Positions 10,734 to 20,163 of a DNA stretch of 64,000 nucleotides are shown piece by piece. The position numbers and the translations under genes were made by a program. Origin of the DNA: Thozetella sp. PMI_491 (lineage: Eukaryota > Ascomycota > Sordariomycetes > Chaetosphaeriales > Chaetosphaeriaceae); contig MU270017.1 of assembly GCA_021432635.1 (NCBI GenBank), forward strand, positions 1,180,566 to 1,244,565, given 5' to 3'. Every line of letters begins with the position of its first letter. Positions within the stretch are counted from its first letter, which is position 1. The notes below the pieces were generated by a model, which searched no databases, was not told the DNA's origin, and saw only the letters and a program-made list of their open reading frames with translations.

Positions 10734-12000
10734 TTAGAAGAACTCCCACAAAGGAGGAGGAAGTTGTGTGCGAGGTGGAGGGGGGCCGCGCCGCGTCGGC
10801 GTCTTCTTGATGCTGACATAGACGACACGTCTTGCCGGCTTGCCCACCATGACGGATCGTGAGTCGAGGCCGTAGTAGTCCGAGATGGAGTGTGTCAGCC
10901 ATCGCCTACGCGGTTGGTTAGAAACAATGTCGCAGGCACGAAACCCTTCGGCTCGCTAAAGGATAGTGGGGCCATACTTGAATGCACCCAGGTCGTCGTC
11001 GCCGAGCGAATCCAGCACGAGGCCGGAATCCGCCGGCTCATGCCCGACCTCCCGCCTTGCTCGCTTCCACCCCGCTTCCCTCGGCATCGCCCCGTCGCGT
11101 GTCGTGCCATTGCGGCCAACAAAGACGATCTCCTCGTCCTCGCTGTCCATCTCGTCCGCGCTCCCCTCTGGCGGCCGCGCCACGCCGCGCTCGACCATGA
11201 ACTCGCGTACGGGCTCCTCCAATACCCGGAGCCAGCCTTTCAGGGCCGGGGTGCGCTTGGCCGTGGCCCGCAGCTCCCTGGGCACCTTGCCGGCCTCAGC
11301 ACGCGCACCGGGCAGGTCGAGGACCCCGGCCGCCTGCTTGCGCTGCGAGACATAGACAGTCTTGCGCTCATCGGCACGCTCGCGCAGGCCGCGTTCCCAA
11401 TAAGAGGCGAGCTGATAAGGCACGTGGTGGATGGTATGTGTGGCCTGGATCAGAAAATCGGCCGGCGCCGGAGGCTGTACGTTGGGGACGTGGACAAGAC
11501 GGTCTGGCCGCGGGGACAAGGTTAGCATCGGCAGGAACACGATGTCAGCAGGACACGAAGGTAGTGATACCGTTCTCCCACCGCCGGCGCTGCCGGCTCC
11601 CTTCGTTGCCCTTCAGCAGCGCCTCCCTACGGCGCATGCTATCTCGGCGGGAAGGGGGCCTGCGCGGCGGGGTGAAGTCCAGATCAGGGGCGTCGTCGTC
11701 GAACACAACGTTCCGGAGCTTCATCTGCACCTGGCGGCCCGGGGTCGTAGACCGAGGTGCCGACGGTTCGCCATGGTCGAGCGGGATCGACAGCGGGGTG
11801 CCGGTGCCTCGGGCGATTGGTGATACCGAGAGCGACTCGAGCGCCTGTATCGTCCAGGCCTCGATATCGACGGTCGCCGTCGACGCCGTGGAAGGGTGAG
11901 CATGGTGGTGGGGGGTGAAGGAAGCCTGCTGAGCATGCGTCTCATTGACGTTGGTCACCACGGACTCGTCCGGGTGCGCGATCGGCTTCGTGATGGCCAT
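10734..12000 (-). CDS. R3H-domain protein with R3H-associated N-terminal domain
   Basis: Exons 11571-12000, 10978-11503 and 10734-10905 encode 375 residues. The R3H-associated domain (PF13902) spans roughly residues 125-215, with RREALLKGNEGSRQRRRWEN joining DRLVHVPNVQPP across a well-formed intron. A C-terminal segment reads RWLTHSISDYYGLDSRSV, the nucleic-acid-binding R3H core although the classical Arg-x3-His spacing is RWLTH, followed by a basic Pro-rich tail. R3H proteins bind single-stranded nucleic acids; the role of this family is not established. The start at 12000 is the first in-frame ATG. The join AFK-RWL uses donor GTATGG and a TTTCTAACC branch point. Confidence 0.85.
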
Positions 12001-12871
12001 GGTGCCGTGGAAAGATAGGGCCAAGATAAGGGCTTCGTTAACTCCGGGCTGCGGTGCGGGGGAGTTGGCGACGGCGGGGAAGACGAGCGCCGAGAAGGGA
12101 CAAAATCGACCTCTATAGATGCTCCTCCGGGCCTGAAATGCAACAGACCCGCCGGTTTCCTAGCCTCTGTACGTTGAGTTTCGATCCGGGAACGGAGATG
12201 AAAGAGTCAGAGGGAAGCTGTCATCCCCGGGGCTGCAGCTGGTGACACATCGGCTTCACGGGGTCTGAGACAAGTAAGCTTTGGCCAATCAGTGGTGGAG
12301 CGCAAACACGTCCCCCCCCGTATCTCTCCGTACTTCGTAAGCTCCAGGCTTCCCGCCAGCCCGGGCTTGCGGGGGCCGCCAAGTGCCTTGGTCGCAACCC
12401 GCTTTAGTGCATGCATTCAACGGCACTTGCTGCCGTGTGTTTCTCGGAGCGCAAAGAGGAGCGCAAAGAGGAGCGCGAGGTGAGGCCGCGAACCCGCCAA
12501 CTGCGAACCGACCTCAGCCTTCCCATGAAGAGAATTTGGGTTTCAGTATCTGCTTGTATTTTCCTTGTTGAGAGGAACTAGACAAGAAGTAGTAGTAGGC
12601 CGGGCACATTTAAAATTAACAAATTCCCAGGATATCACCTGCCTCAACTCCTTGCTCAGAAGCCTCGTGTCCGCCCTTCCTTCCTTTAAGCCACCGCCGG
12701 CTTCCGTCTCTCGGCTCTGTGCCCGTCAGAGCGCGCAATAAGGAAGAAACTGACGAAGAAAAGTAGAATATGGGAACGTCTTAGTTTTACAGAGATTATC
12801 CTCCCGAGTGGAAGGAAGCCTAAGGGTCAGGGGGCATGCTCTCCCGTCGGCCCGGCCTGGAATGGCCGGTT
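12001..12871. other. Intergenic region with a short 12 bp repeat
   Basis: Promoter side of the R3H gene and 3' side of the PAN-domain gene. It contains nearly three copies of GAGCGCAAAGAG (12447-12478) and an AT-rich patch near 12610. No gene was seen. Confidence 0.5.
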
Positions 12872-14563
12872 TCACGAGCTTCCCGACCCCGATGCCGGCC
12901 ATTTGTTCATGCTCAGGCCGTTCATGCTGAGGCCATTCATGCTTTCCCGCAGCTCGGCCTTGCCGCCCTTGATCTCGTACACGGGTGTGCCGAGCCGCTT
13001 CTTTTCCCCGTCCATGCTGGCGCCTTCTTCGATGTCCTCCAGCTTCTCGGCGCCGGGCCGCCACAAGCCGATTACGCTGCTGCGTACCGAGCTGCGCGGC
13101 GCGAGCTTTTGGCCGGTGACCTCGGAGAAGTTGCCCATCTTGGCCTTGCCCCGCCCCGGAGACCCGGGCAGCCATGTCGTGAAGAGGCCGGCGCTGGGGC
13201 TTTGCCGGCCGATGCCGCGCTTGGAGCCGCTGCTGCTGCTGCTGCTTCCGCGGGAGCTGTTGTTCGCCGCGTTGCGCCGGCGGCCTAGCATCACGAACAT
13301 GAGGACGATTAGGACGACAGCGGCGGCGCTACCCACGACAGGTGCAGCGATCCATGCGCGCGACCCGCCGGCGTCGCCTTCCGCCTCGGTCGGCGCGGCC
13401 GCCGACATGGATGGCGACGAGGCAGCCGCAGCCGTGTTGGTACCAAAAGTGAAGCCCGATTGCGCGGGGGCAGGCAGGGTAAAGATTTGGGTCACAGAGG
13501 TGGTCTCGACCTGGGATCCTGAGGTCACGATCGAGACGACGGTTTCCGTGCTGATGATGGGAGCGACAGGGCTAGCAGCTGTAGGAGTGGGACTGCCGGG
13601 CGGCGGTGTGAAGAAAATTATACCAGCCCCGGATGATGAAGCTACGGACGTGGCCGGTGGGGACGTGGCCGGTGAGGACGCCGGAGGAGCTAGCGACGTC
13701 GAGGTCGAGGTCGCAGGTGGCGGAGGTGCTTCTGTCGTTGCGGGACTGGCGGTGGTAGTGGCGGGAGGGGAAGATGCTACGGGAGCTTCCACAGCATTAA
13801 TGACAGCCGTGTCGACGCCTGTATCCGCGATGTTGTTGCTGGCGTTGGTAGCAGTCTTCAGGTAGCAGTTTTTAAAGCCCTGCGCCTGGGTTGCATCGAA
13901 AGACACGGCTCCGCAGCCGGTGGTAGTGGCGCATTGCCCCATGCAATCCTGAAATGTCGGGGCGAAGTTTTGTGTCATATCCTCGCCGTTGATAATGAAG
14001 TTGCAGAAGGTCCCGAAGGTCTTGCCCTGGGATGTCTGCGAGCCGCTGAGGCTGGCACAGTTGGAACTCGCTGTGCTGAACTGCCCGACTGCGGCATCTT
14101 CTCTCCTCGAGGGCCGTGTTTGGTCCGGGATGAGATTTGCCTTGAGCTCACAGGTGTTGCCGTTAAAAGTGACGCCATCACACCGAGGGTGGTGGGATGA
14201 ACAGAGATCAACGCATGCCGCGAAGTCTGCAGCGTCTGGCGTGTCTAGTGTATCTCCCGTGATTGTCGAGCCGCACAGAAGGGTGAACTGTTGGCTAGAG
14301 CCTATCGTCGTCCCATTCGCCCCCGGGCATGGTGCGTTCTCTCTCGACGACCCGAAATCTCCGCCTCCACCTCCACCACCTCCACCACCTCCGCCTCCAC
14401 CGCCGCCTCCACCGCCGCCTCCACCGCCGCCTCCACCGCCGCCTCCACCTCCACCAAAATCTCCGCCTCCGCCTCGGCCTCCTCCGGGGCGCCGGAAGTC
14501 TCTACCACCGGGAAAGTCTCGCCTCCTCTGCCAGCGTCCAAATATGTGTCTTCTTGCCGGCAT
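12872..14563 (-). CDS. Gly-rich PAN/Apple-type single-pass membrane protein
   Basis: One long exon, 563 residues from the ATG at 14563. A poly-glycine tract covers about residues 27-70. Two Cys-rich PAN-like modules follow (cores CVDLCSSHHPRC and CMGQCATTTGC), then a Pro/Thr/Ser-rich stalk, one transmembrane helix (about 403-427) with a GRRR stop-transfer, and a basic ~136-residue tail ending in NGLSMNGLSMNKW repeats. This is the layout of fungal wall-sensor-like proteins. No signal peptide is visible at the predicted N-terminus; an upstream hydrophobic frame (14575-14640) could be spliced on by a GTGAGC donor, but it lacks an ATG. The N-terminus is therefore uncertain; ligand unknown. Confidence 0.75.
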   Translation of the reverse strand: MPARRHIFGRWQRRRDFPGGRDFRRPGGGRGGGGDFGGGGGGGGGGGGGGGGGGGGGGGGGGGGGGGGDFGSSRENAPCPGANGTTIGSSQQFTLLCGSTITGDTLDTPDAADFAACVDLCSSHHPRCDGVTFNGNTCELKANLIPDQTRPSRREDAAVGQFSTASSNCASLSGSQTSQGKTFGTFCNFIINGEDMTQNFAPTFQDCMGQCATTTGCGAVSFDATQAQGFKNCYLKTATNASNNIADTGVDTAVINAVEAPVASSPPATTTASPATTEAPPPPATSTSTSLAPPASSPATSPPATSVASSSGAGIIFFTPPPGSPTPTAASPVAPIISTETVVSIVTSGSQVETTSVTQIFTLPAPAQSGFTFGTNTAAAASSPSMSAAAPTEAEGDAGGSRAWIAAPVVGSAAAVVLIVLMFVMLGRRRNAANNSSRGSSSSSSGSKRGIGRQSPSAGLFTTWLPGSPGRGKAKMGNFSEVTGQKLAPRSSVRSSVIGLWRPGAEKLEDIEEGASMDGEKKRLGTPVYEIKGGKAELRESMNGLSMNGLSMNKWPASGSGSS

Positions 14564-16395
14564 GATCGTCGTTGTTGCTCACCAGTAGGAAGTAGTATAG
14601 ACACAGAGCAAGGTGCGCCGAGGCTATGGCAAAGAGTATAAGATGGGTTGACCAGTCAACGCATTCGGATGAGGTACCTAGGGCCCATGGCCAAGCTGGG
14701 AGAAACAAACAATAGGTAGTGAGGTTTGTGGAACAGACAGAACAAGAGAAAACGAACACGATGCCACAGGGGGGGGGGGGGGACGACCTGGCTATCTATC
14801 TCCCCAAAAGGGTCTGACAGCGAGATAGAATCGTCGGCTCCATCATCCGGTGTCCTGTGAACAAACTCTTTTCTTCCCCTGGCCGGAAGAGGAACGATCG
14901 CCTGACCCGAAGATTGCCAGACGCGGGCGCTTGCCTCATGATGGACAATGAGGTGATCGGTTCTGGCGAGCTAGCGGCGCGGATTGGCTGGCCCCGGGTT
15001 TAGGTGGATGCCGCATCGATGTACCTGCTGCTCTAGAATCTATTGGAGTTGCGGGTAAAGCGACACATGAGACGAAGAGCTCGCGACGGCCGTGTTCCAG
15101 GAAGCAGATCACTTCTGCAAGCCATGCTGTCAAAGCTGCTCTTGGTATACAACTGCCTCGTCCCACACGGCACCGAGGCCACGCCGGCAACAAAACGGAG
15201 ACGGAAAAATGTCAGCTGTGTTTGATCCTGTTTAACCTCAGCGAGAGCGAGCTTCAGTTCGTGAAATTTCCCGGAGGTTTTTGTGTTTCTGCGGCGGGAG
15301 GAGAGGCGGCACGCTCGCCTACCACGCCCGCGACCGCGGAACTCTTGTGCCAAGCCGAACAAATCAGCCATTGCCTCGACGGCACACCATCGAAGGGAAC
15401 ACCGGTGCGCGCGCGCTCTCTCTCTCTCTTTCTCTCGATCCTGGTGCTTATTGATGGCGTGGGGGTGCCTTGCTGCATTGCACTGTGCGTGCCCATGAGC
15501 GGCATTCCCGAGCAGGACATCACTACCCCAGACGATTCCCCACATACGAGATTGATGCATCTCTGGATGCGGGCTCGTCCGGCTGCCAGTGGGCTGGTCG
15601 CAGGATCTGGGATGCTTGACAGGCCAATCCGAGCGTCTTTTGGGGCGCACGCATAGTAGCGCTCGGACGGGGTCCCAGGAGAGGTTCAGACGAGAGGCAC
15701 AAGCTGAGAGTGACGCTTGGACAAGAACCCAAGAAACAATCCCAACCAGGGCGACGTGAGACTAAGGGCAACACCCATTCCAGCTTGCCGCGGGCATCAG
15801 GCGCCATAACGATGACTGCTTGCATGTAAAGCATTCTGCCTGGGTGCAAAGGGGGGCTGCGCCTCGAGAGCCTGTTGGCGATGTTTGAAACGCGCTGAGG
15901 GCGGGTGGTTTTGTAGGCAGAATTCTTGGTGCTCCTGATCTGGGACGGCTCATCAAAAACCCGAAAATCTTCGATGCACCTACCGGAGGGCACTTCGGGG
16001 CCCCAAATGAACGGGCGGGAGCGGCTTTCGTTTACCCCTTGTGCCAAACCCGGATTGGCTGCCGACCGCGAACGGGAGCGGTTTCGAGACGCGAAGCAAG
16101 AGAATAATTTACCCATAAAGTGTAGAGGGCACCTGTGGTCGCACCGAGACACCAGCCCGGACGTCTAGGGATAGGCAAAAATGGCCAAACATCGATACCA
16201 GTAGAGCCACACTGGGTTCCCACGCAGTTGGGGGCGGATTCTAGTTATCCCAGCCCCTTTCGTTGCAGAAGTTTCCCCTTCTAATCACACATTGTTTGAT
16301 ACATACAACCCGCCTTTCGGGGAAGGAATACAGAAACGACGCCTCTGAGCTCTGAAGCCTGAGGCAGTGAGCCCAAAGAAGTACTTCCGGCTCAT
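14564..16395. other. 1.8 kb intergenic region with G-run and CT microsatellite
   Basis: Contains a 14-G run (14769-14782) and a CT microsatellite (about 15415-15436). Several overlapping open frames of 140-210 codons exist on both strands, but they lack ATG starts, domains or consistent splice sites, so I do not call genes. Confidence 0.45.
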
Positions 16396-17546
16396 CTAGG
16401 ACGCCCGGTTGGTGTCGTAGTTCCGGCTGGAGCCGCCGATGCCACCAGGTTTCAACAATGGTGCAGTCTCAGCTGCCGCGTCGCTCTCCTGGCGGTCCAG
16501 GATTCTCGAGAGATGCTCCGGGTTCTCAGCGTAGGCCTCGGGGTGTGAGGTATAGCGGCCGGGCGTGTCATCATCGAAGCCATTAGCATGCAGGTGACTC
16601 GGCGTGTCGTCGAGGCCCGACAACGGGCCCCCGTGCCGGCGGGCTTGTATCTCGTAGTAGATGGCCAGGTACAGTAAAAATCCTTGCATGAAGGCCGTCA
16701 AGAGGAAGATGCCCCATGAGCTCCAGCCACTCCAGCCGAGCCGCGCGAAGAGACTGCCGGCGAAAAGTAAGCCGCCCGGCGTCTGGATGCACATCATGGG
16801 GATGCTGAGGCTCCCGACATGCTTGAGATGATAGGTCGTCCAGATCTGAGGAAAGTACTGCACCGCAGCGAGCAGCGCCGCCATGACGCCAAGCACTTGG
16901 GCCCAAATTGACACCACGTCCGGGCTTACGAAGGCGAGGACGGCGGTAACGACAATCACGGCAAGCCCGTGAAGAAGCGTAGCCGAAGCGACCAGAAGCG
17001 CCGTCTGCCAGCGCGGCGCTTCTCCACCTAGTTCCTCCTCGGGTACGTTTGAAGTGTCATACCGGAAGAAGACGAGAAACAGAACGAAACTAAAGCGCAT
17101 ATCAGTAACCACAGGCCCACTGCCTCGCCGTCGCAGCATCACTCACATGAATGCAAAGCATATCCACTGCACTCCCAGCTGCGCAATTCCTAGCAGACCT
17201 ATCACGCAGTTGGAAGTTTCTAGCTCCTTGCAACAGGCCACGTCCTGGCGCGATGTGGGGAGGAGGAGGATGTTCGCAAAACCCGAGGTCGCAGAAGTCG
17301 TTCCGAGGAGCACGAAGTACGGGGATATCCCTTCGGAAGTTCCTCTCGAAATGATTCGGAAGTGCTGGGGCAGGTAGCTGATGAGCATGCCGACGAGAAT
17401 GATCCTGCGGCATCTATGTTAGCTGGCGAGCGACCGAGAGAGTTCTTCCAAGTCGGTCCGTACACCGAGACAATAACACTGATGGAGCCGGGGTTGCGAA
17501 GCTCCTCGCATCGGCCCTCCAAGAGGGGAGTATGCGCCATATCCAT
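16396..17546 (-). CDS. PQ-loop repeat membrane protein
   Basis: Exons 17464-17546, 17147-17404 and 16396-17089 encode 344 residues. Two PQ-loop motifs, YLPQHFRII and YFPQIWTTY, lie in a set of about seven hydrophobic helices, as in the cystinosin/Ypq/SWEET-like superfamily of small-solute carriers in vacuolar or other endomembranes. The join SVIILVGMLISYLPQ needs donor GTACGG, and AFIFVLFLVFFRYD needs GTGAGT with acceptor TTTAG; both restore helices. The ~80-residue hydrophilic tail contains PLLKPG and Asp/Glu-rich stretches. ATG at 17546 chosen; a second is at 17540. The substrate cannot be inferred. Confidence 0.87.
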
Positions 17547-18415
17547 ACTGGCTGGAATCAAAAGATGGGCTCGAAGTTCCCTGGTTTGTACGTCGACAAG
17601 GTCGGGTGTTGACGCTGATACCCGATGGAGGCTTTGGCCGTGATCGAGAGCGCGTTGCGAGGGTTATCTTAGCACGTAGGAAAGGAGGGACAATGGGTCA
17701 GGCTTGTTGAAGCGTTCGCGTATCTCCTAGAGACAGCTTCTCTTTGTTGGCATGGTGGCCGTGGTTTCTGTGCGGGCCTGGCTGGACGATGAAATGCGCA
17801 AAAGAAGGTTCAAGGCTGACTGCTGCTGACTCCGAGTGACCTCGCGATAGACTGCATCATGGGACCTGCGGAGCAGGAGCTCCCCTGTAGCTCAGCCAGG
17901 GTGGGGCACCGAGCAAGCGTGCCCCAGACGCTTGTTGGTGGTTTCAGAGCTGGTGGTATCAGCCAGCGCCTACACACACCAACGAAGTACCTAGCCTGCG
18001 GCATGCACTAACATCAACCCCTCGCCTGGTTGCATTCCACATCAAAGCTCCCCCACTGTTGACCCCAAAGGGCAACAGCGAATTGAGAGCCTCACGGGAG
18101 CTCCCTCGCGGACATGGAGCCGGCCGACTGATCAAGCCACCGCATCGACAACTGGCAGAAATCGCCATGACGGAGCATTTCAATAGTCATCCACTCCGCC
18201 CCCCCCCCCCCCCCCCCCCCNNNNNNNNNNNNNNNNNNNNNNNNNNNNNNNNNNNNNNNNNNNNNNNNNNNNNNNNNNNNNNNNNNNNNNNNNNNNNNNN
18301 NNNNNNNNNNNNNNNNNNNNNNNNNNNNNNNNNNNNTGCGCAGAACGGGCAGCCCTGCCCCCCCCCCCCCCCCCCCCCCCCCCCGACAGTCAGGAATGGT
18401 CCTGAGCGAGTCGAC
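17547..18415. other. Divergent intergenic region containing an assembly gap
   Basis: Promoters of the PQ-loop gene and the WD40 gene. An open frame runs from an ATG at 18059 through a poly-C run into the unknown bases, so the 5' end of the WD40 gene could lie here. Confidence 0.5.
18199..18384. other. Assembly gap (116 N) flanked by poly-C runs
   Basis: Unknown bases at 18221-18336, with at least 22 consecutive C before (18199-18220) and 27 C after (18358-18384), separated from the Ns on the right by 21 unique bases. The run length on the left is probably not fully resolved and the true gap size is unknown. Poly-C/poly-G tracts commonly halt polymerases, which would explain the break. Confidence 0.97.
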
Positions 18416-19904
18416 ATGACCTCAACCCAACCGGCTGCCACGCTTGTGGCTTTCTCGAATGAGCCTGAAGGAGGCTATGGGCGAAGGTCCCCCAGTGGAT
18501 CTATGGATCCGCCATTCTTCAGAACTACTCAGTGGTAAGGCCCAATGCTGCTCCTCGGCAGTGCAAGCTCTGACCACCTTGTGTAGGTCATCGGATGGGA
18601 CAACGCTCTTCACTATCTCATCCACGAATAGATTATGCGCGACGGTGGTCCCGCATGATCTTCTAGAACCACGGACAGAGCCAGTAACGCTACGGGCCCA
18701 TGGCACACTTCAGTTCGCAGAACCGACATATGAGGTTGCGCCATGTCCTCGCTTTTCTCTCGACAGCCCGGAGACACAGGTCGTACTTGCTGCGTCCCAA
18801 GACCACCCAATCCATCTCTACCCTACCTTCCCTCCACCAGCGTCAGACGGTGCCACTCACACCGCAAACGGGAATTCTTCACCCTTGGCCCATTACAATA
18901 TGATCAAGCCAGAGACAGAGCAATACCTGCCGGTTCGATCCATGATCTGGCCAGGGGCAGGAACTCACTTCATCGCCGGCACCAAGGATCTCATTGCAGT
19001 CTTCGATATCAACAATGCTGAACCTATACTTCCGATCAAGACGATACCGTCGAAACGTCACCGCTCAGCCGGTCACGGCATTGGTATGCGCGGCACGGTG
19101 TCGGCCCTTGCTGCGCAACCCGGCGAGCATGCCAGCTCGAGCCTCGTTGCAGCCGGAACCTGGCAGCGTACGGTTGGCCTCTACGACCTCTTCAGGGCGG
19201 GGGATATCGTAGCAACTTGGAATGTGAAGAACACGGACTCTAGATTTGGGGGAAGTGGTGTTGCGCAGACGTTGTGGTCCCCGTGTGGGAACTACCTACT
19301 GGTCAACGAGAGACGGTCAACCGGGCTACAGATTTACGACCTGCGCAACACGAAGCAGCTTCTTGCTACGCTTTGTGGGCGGGAATCTAAGACGCACCAA
19401 AAACTCAGATGCGACGTCTTCTCTGGCAGTGCCCAGACAGGAGGCTTCGAGGTCTGGGCCGGCACAGAGAACGGCACGGTTAAAGTATGGGAAGGAGTCG
19501 GCCACGAAGGAGGAATTCTCGACGCAACATGGGATTGGGAGGCGCACGGATCGCCTGTTGGAAGCACCGCAGTGCATTCTTGTGGCTCTGTAGTGGCCAC
19601 ATGTTCAGGAGAGTGGAAGGTGTCGGATGACGGCCGAAACCCTGCCGTCGGTCAGTCCAACACGAGTTCCCAGTCAAGCGCAAGGGAGTCTTCTAGTTCG
19701 GAGGACTCAGGGTCAGACGAACCGGATACATCGGGCGACTCGTCTAGTGATGAGAGCTCGAGAGGAGAGTCAGCCAGCCCACAGCAATCGCCACGACAAC
19801 CCCTCTTTGTCGCGGAAACTAGCTTGAAGATCTGGAGCATTGGATCTACTGATTTGGGGCAGTACAGCCCGGGCTCTCGTGAGGTGGGACCGGAGCATAG
19901 GTAG
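18416..19904 (+). CDS. WDR79/TCAB1-like WD40 protein (5' end uncertain)
   Basis: Exons 18416-18534 and 18587-19904 give 478 residues from the first ATG after the gap. The sequence order MDPPFFRTTQWSSDGTTLFT, then FAEPTYEVAP, LPVRSMIWPGAGTHFIAGTKDLIAVFDI and a C-terminal LKIWSIG is that of the WDR79/TCAB1 family (related to yeast Swt21), a WD40 propeller linked to small Cajal-body RNAs, telomerase RNA or splicing. The GTAAGG...GTGTAG intron is supported by the continuous QWSSDGT. An acidic Ser-rich insert (about residues 400-455) interrupts the last blade. The frame stays open upstream through the poly-C/gap, so a longer N-terminus is possible. Confidence 0.82.
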
Positions 19905-20163
19905 CCATCCTGCCTTCAGTCAAGTAGCAAGCCTGGCGAGCAAGGGGGTTGACAGCTACTTCATGGCATTAATTAGGCATCGTATAGTGAGTTGTCGCAG
20001 TATTATAGAGGCCATTGTAGACCTCGAGCTAGTTTCTGTTGCACCTAAGCAACACGTGGCACGCCACTAAGGTACTTTCGCAGCAAATGCGGATAAATAC
20101 GGCCTCACTCACCTATGAGTGACAAGCCGCACCGCCTTGCCTAGATATTACAAGTATACCGGC

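Noticed and set aside
12903-13865. 320-codon plus-strand open frame
   Set aside because: It is antisense to the PAN-domain gene, whose minus-strand product has clear modules, stalk and membrane helix; the plus-strand product shows only low-complexity Val/Ala/Gly text.
14575-14760. Upstream exon with a hydrophobic segment for the PAN-domain gene
   Set aside because: A GTGAGC donor and an in-frame acceptor exist, but the frame has no ATG before the hydrophobic stretch and no branch point is visible.
15033-16152. Overlapping open frames of 140-210 codons on both strands
   Set aside because: They lack ATG starts, domains, codon bias or coherent splice sites, and they overlap each other.
18059-18416. 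Poly-proline protein reading through the assembly gap
   Set aside because: The proline run is just translated poly-C next to unknown bases; it cannot be called coding until the gap is closed.
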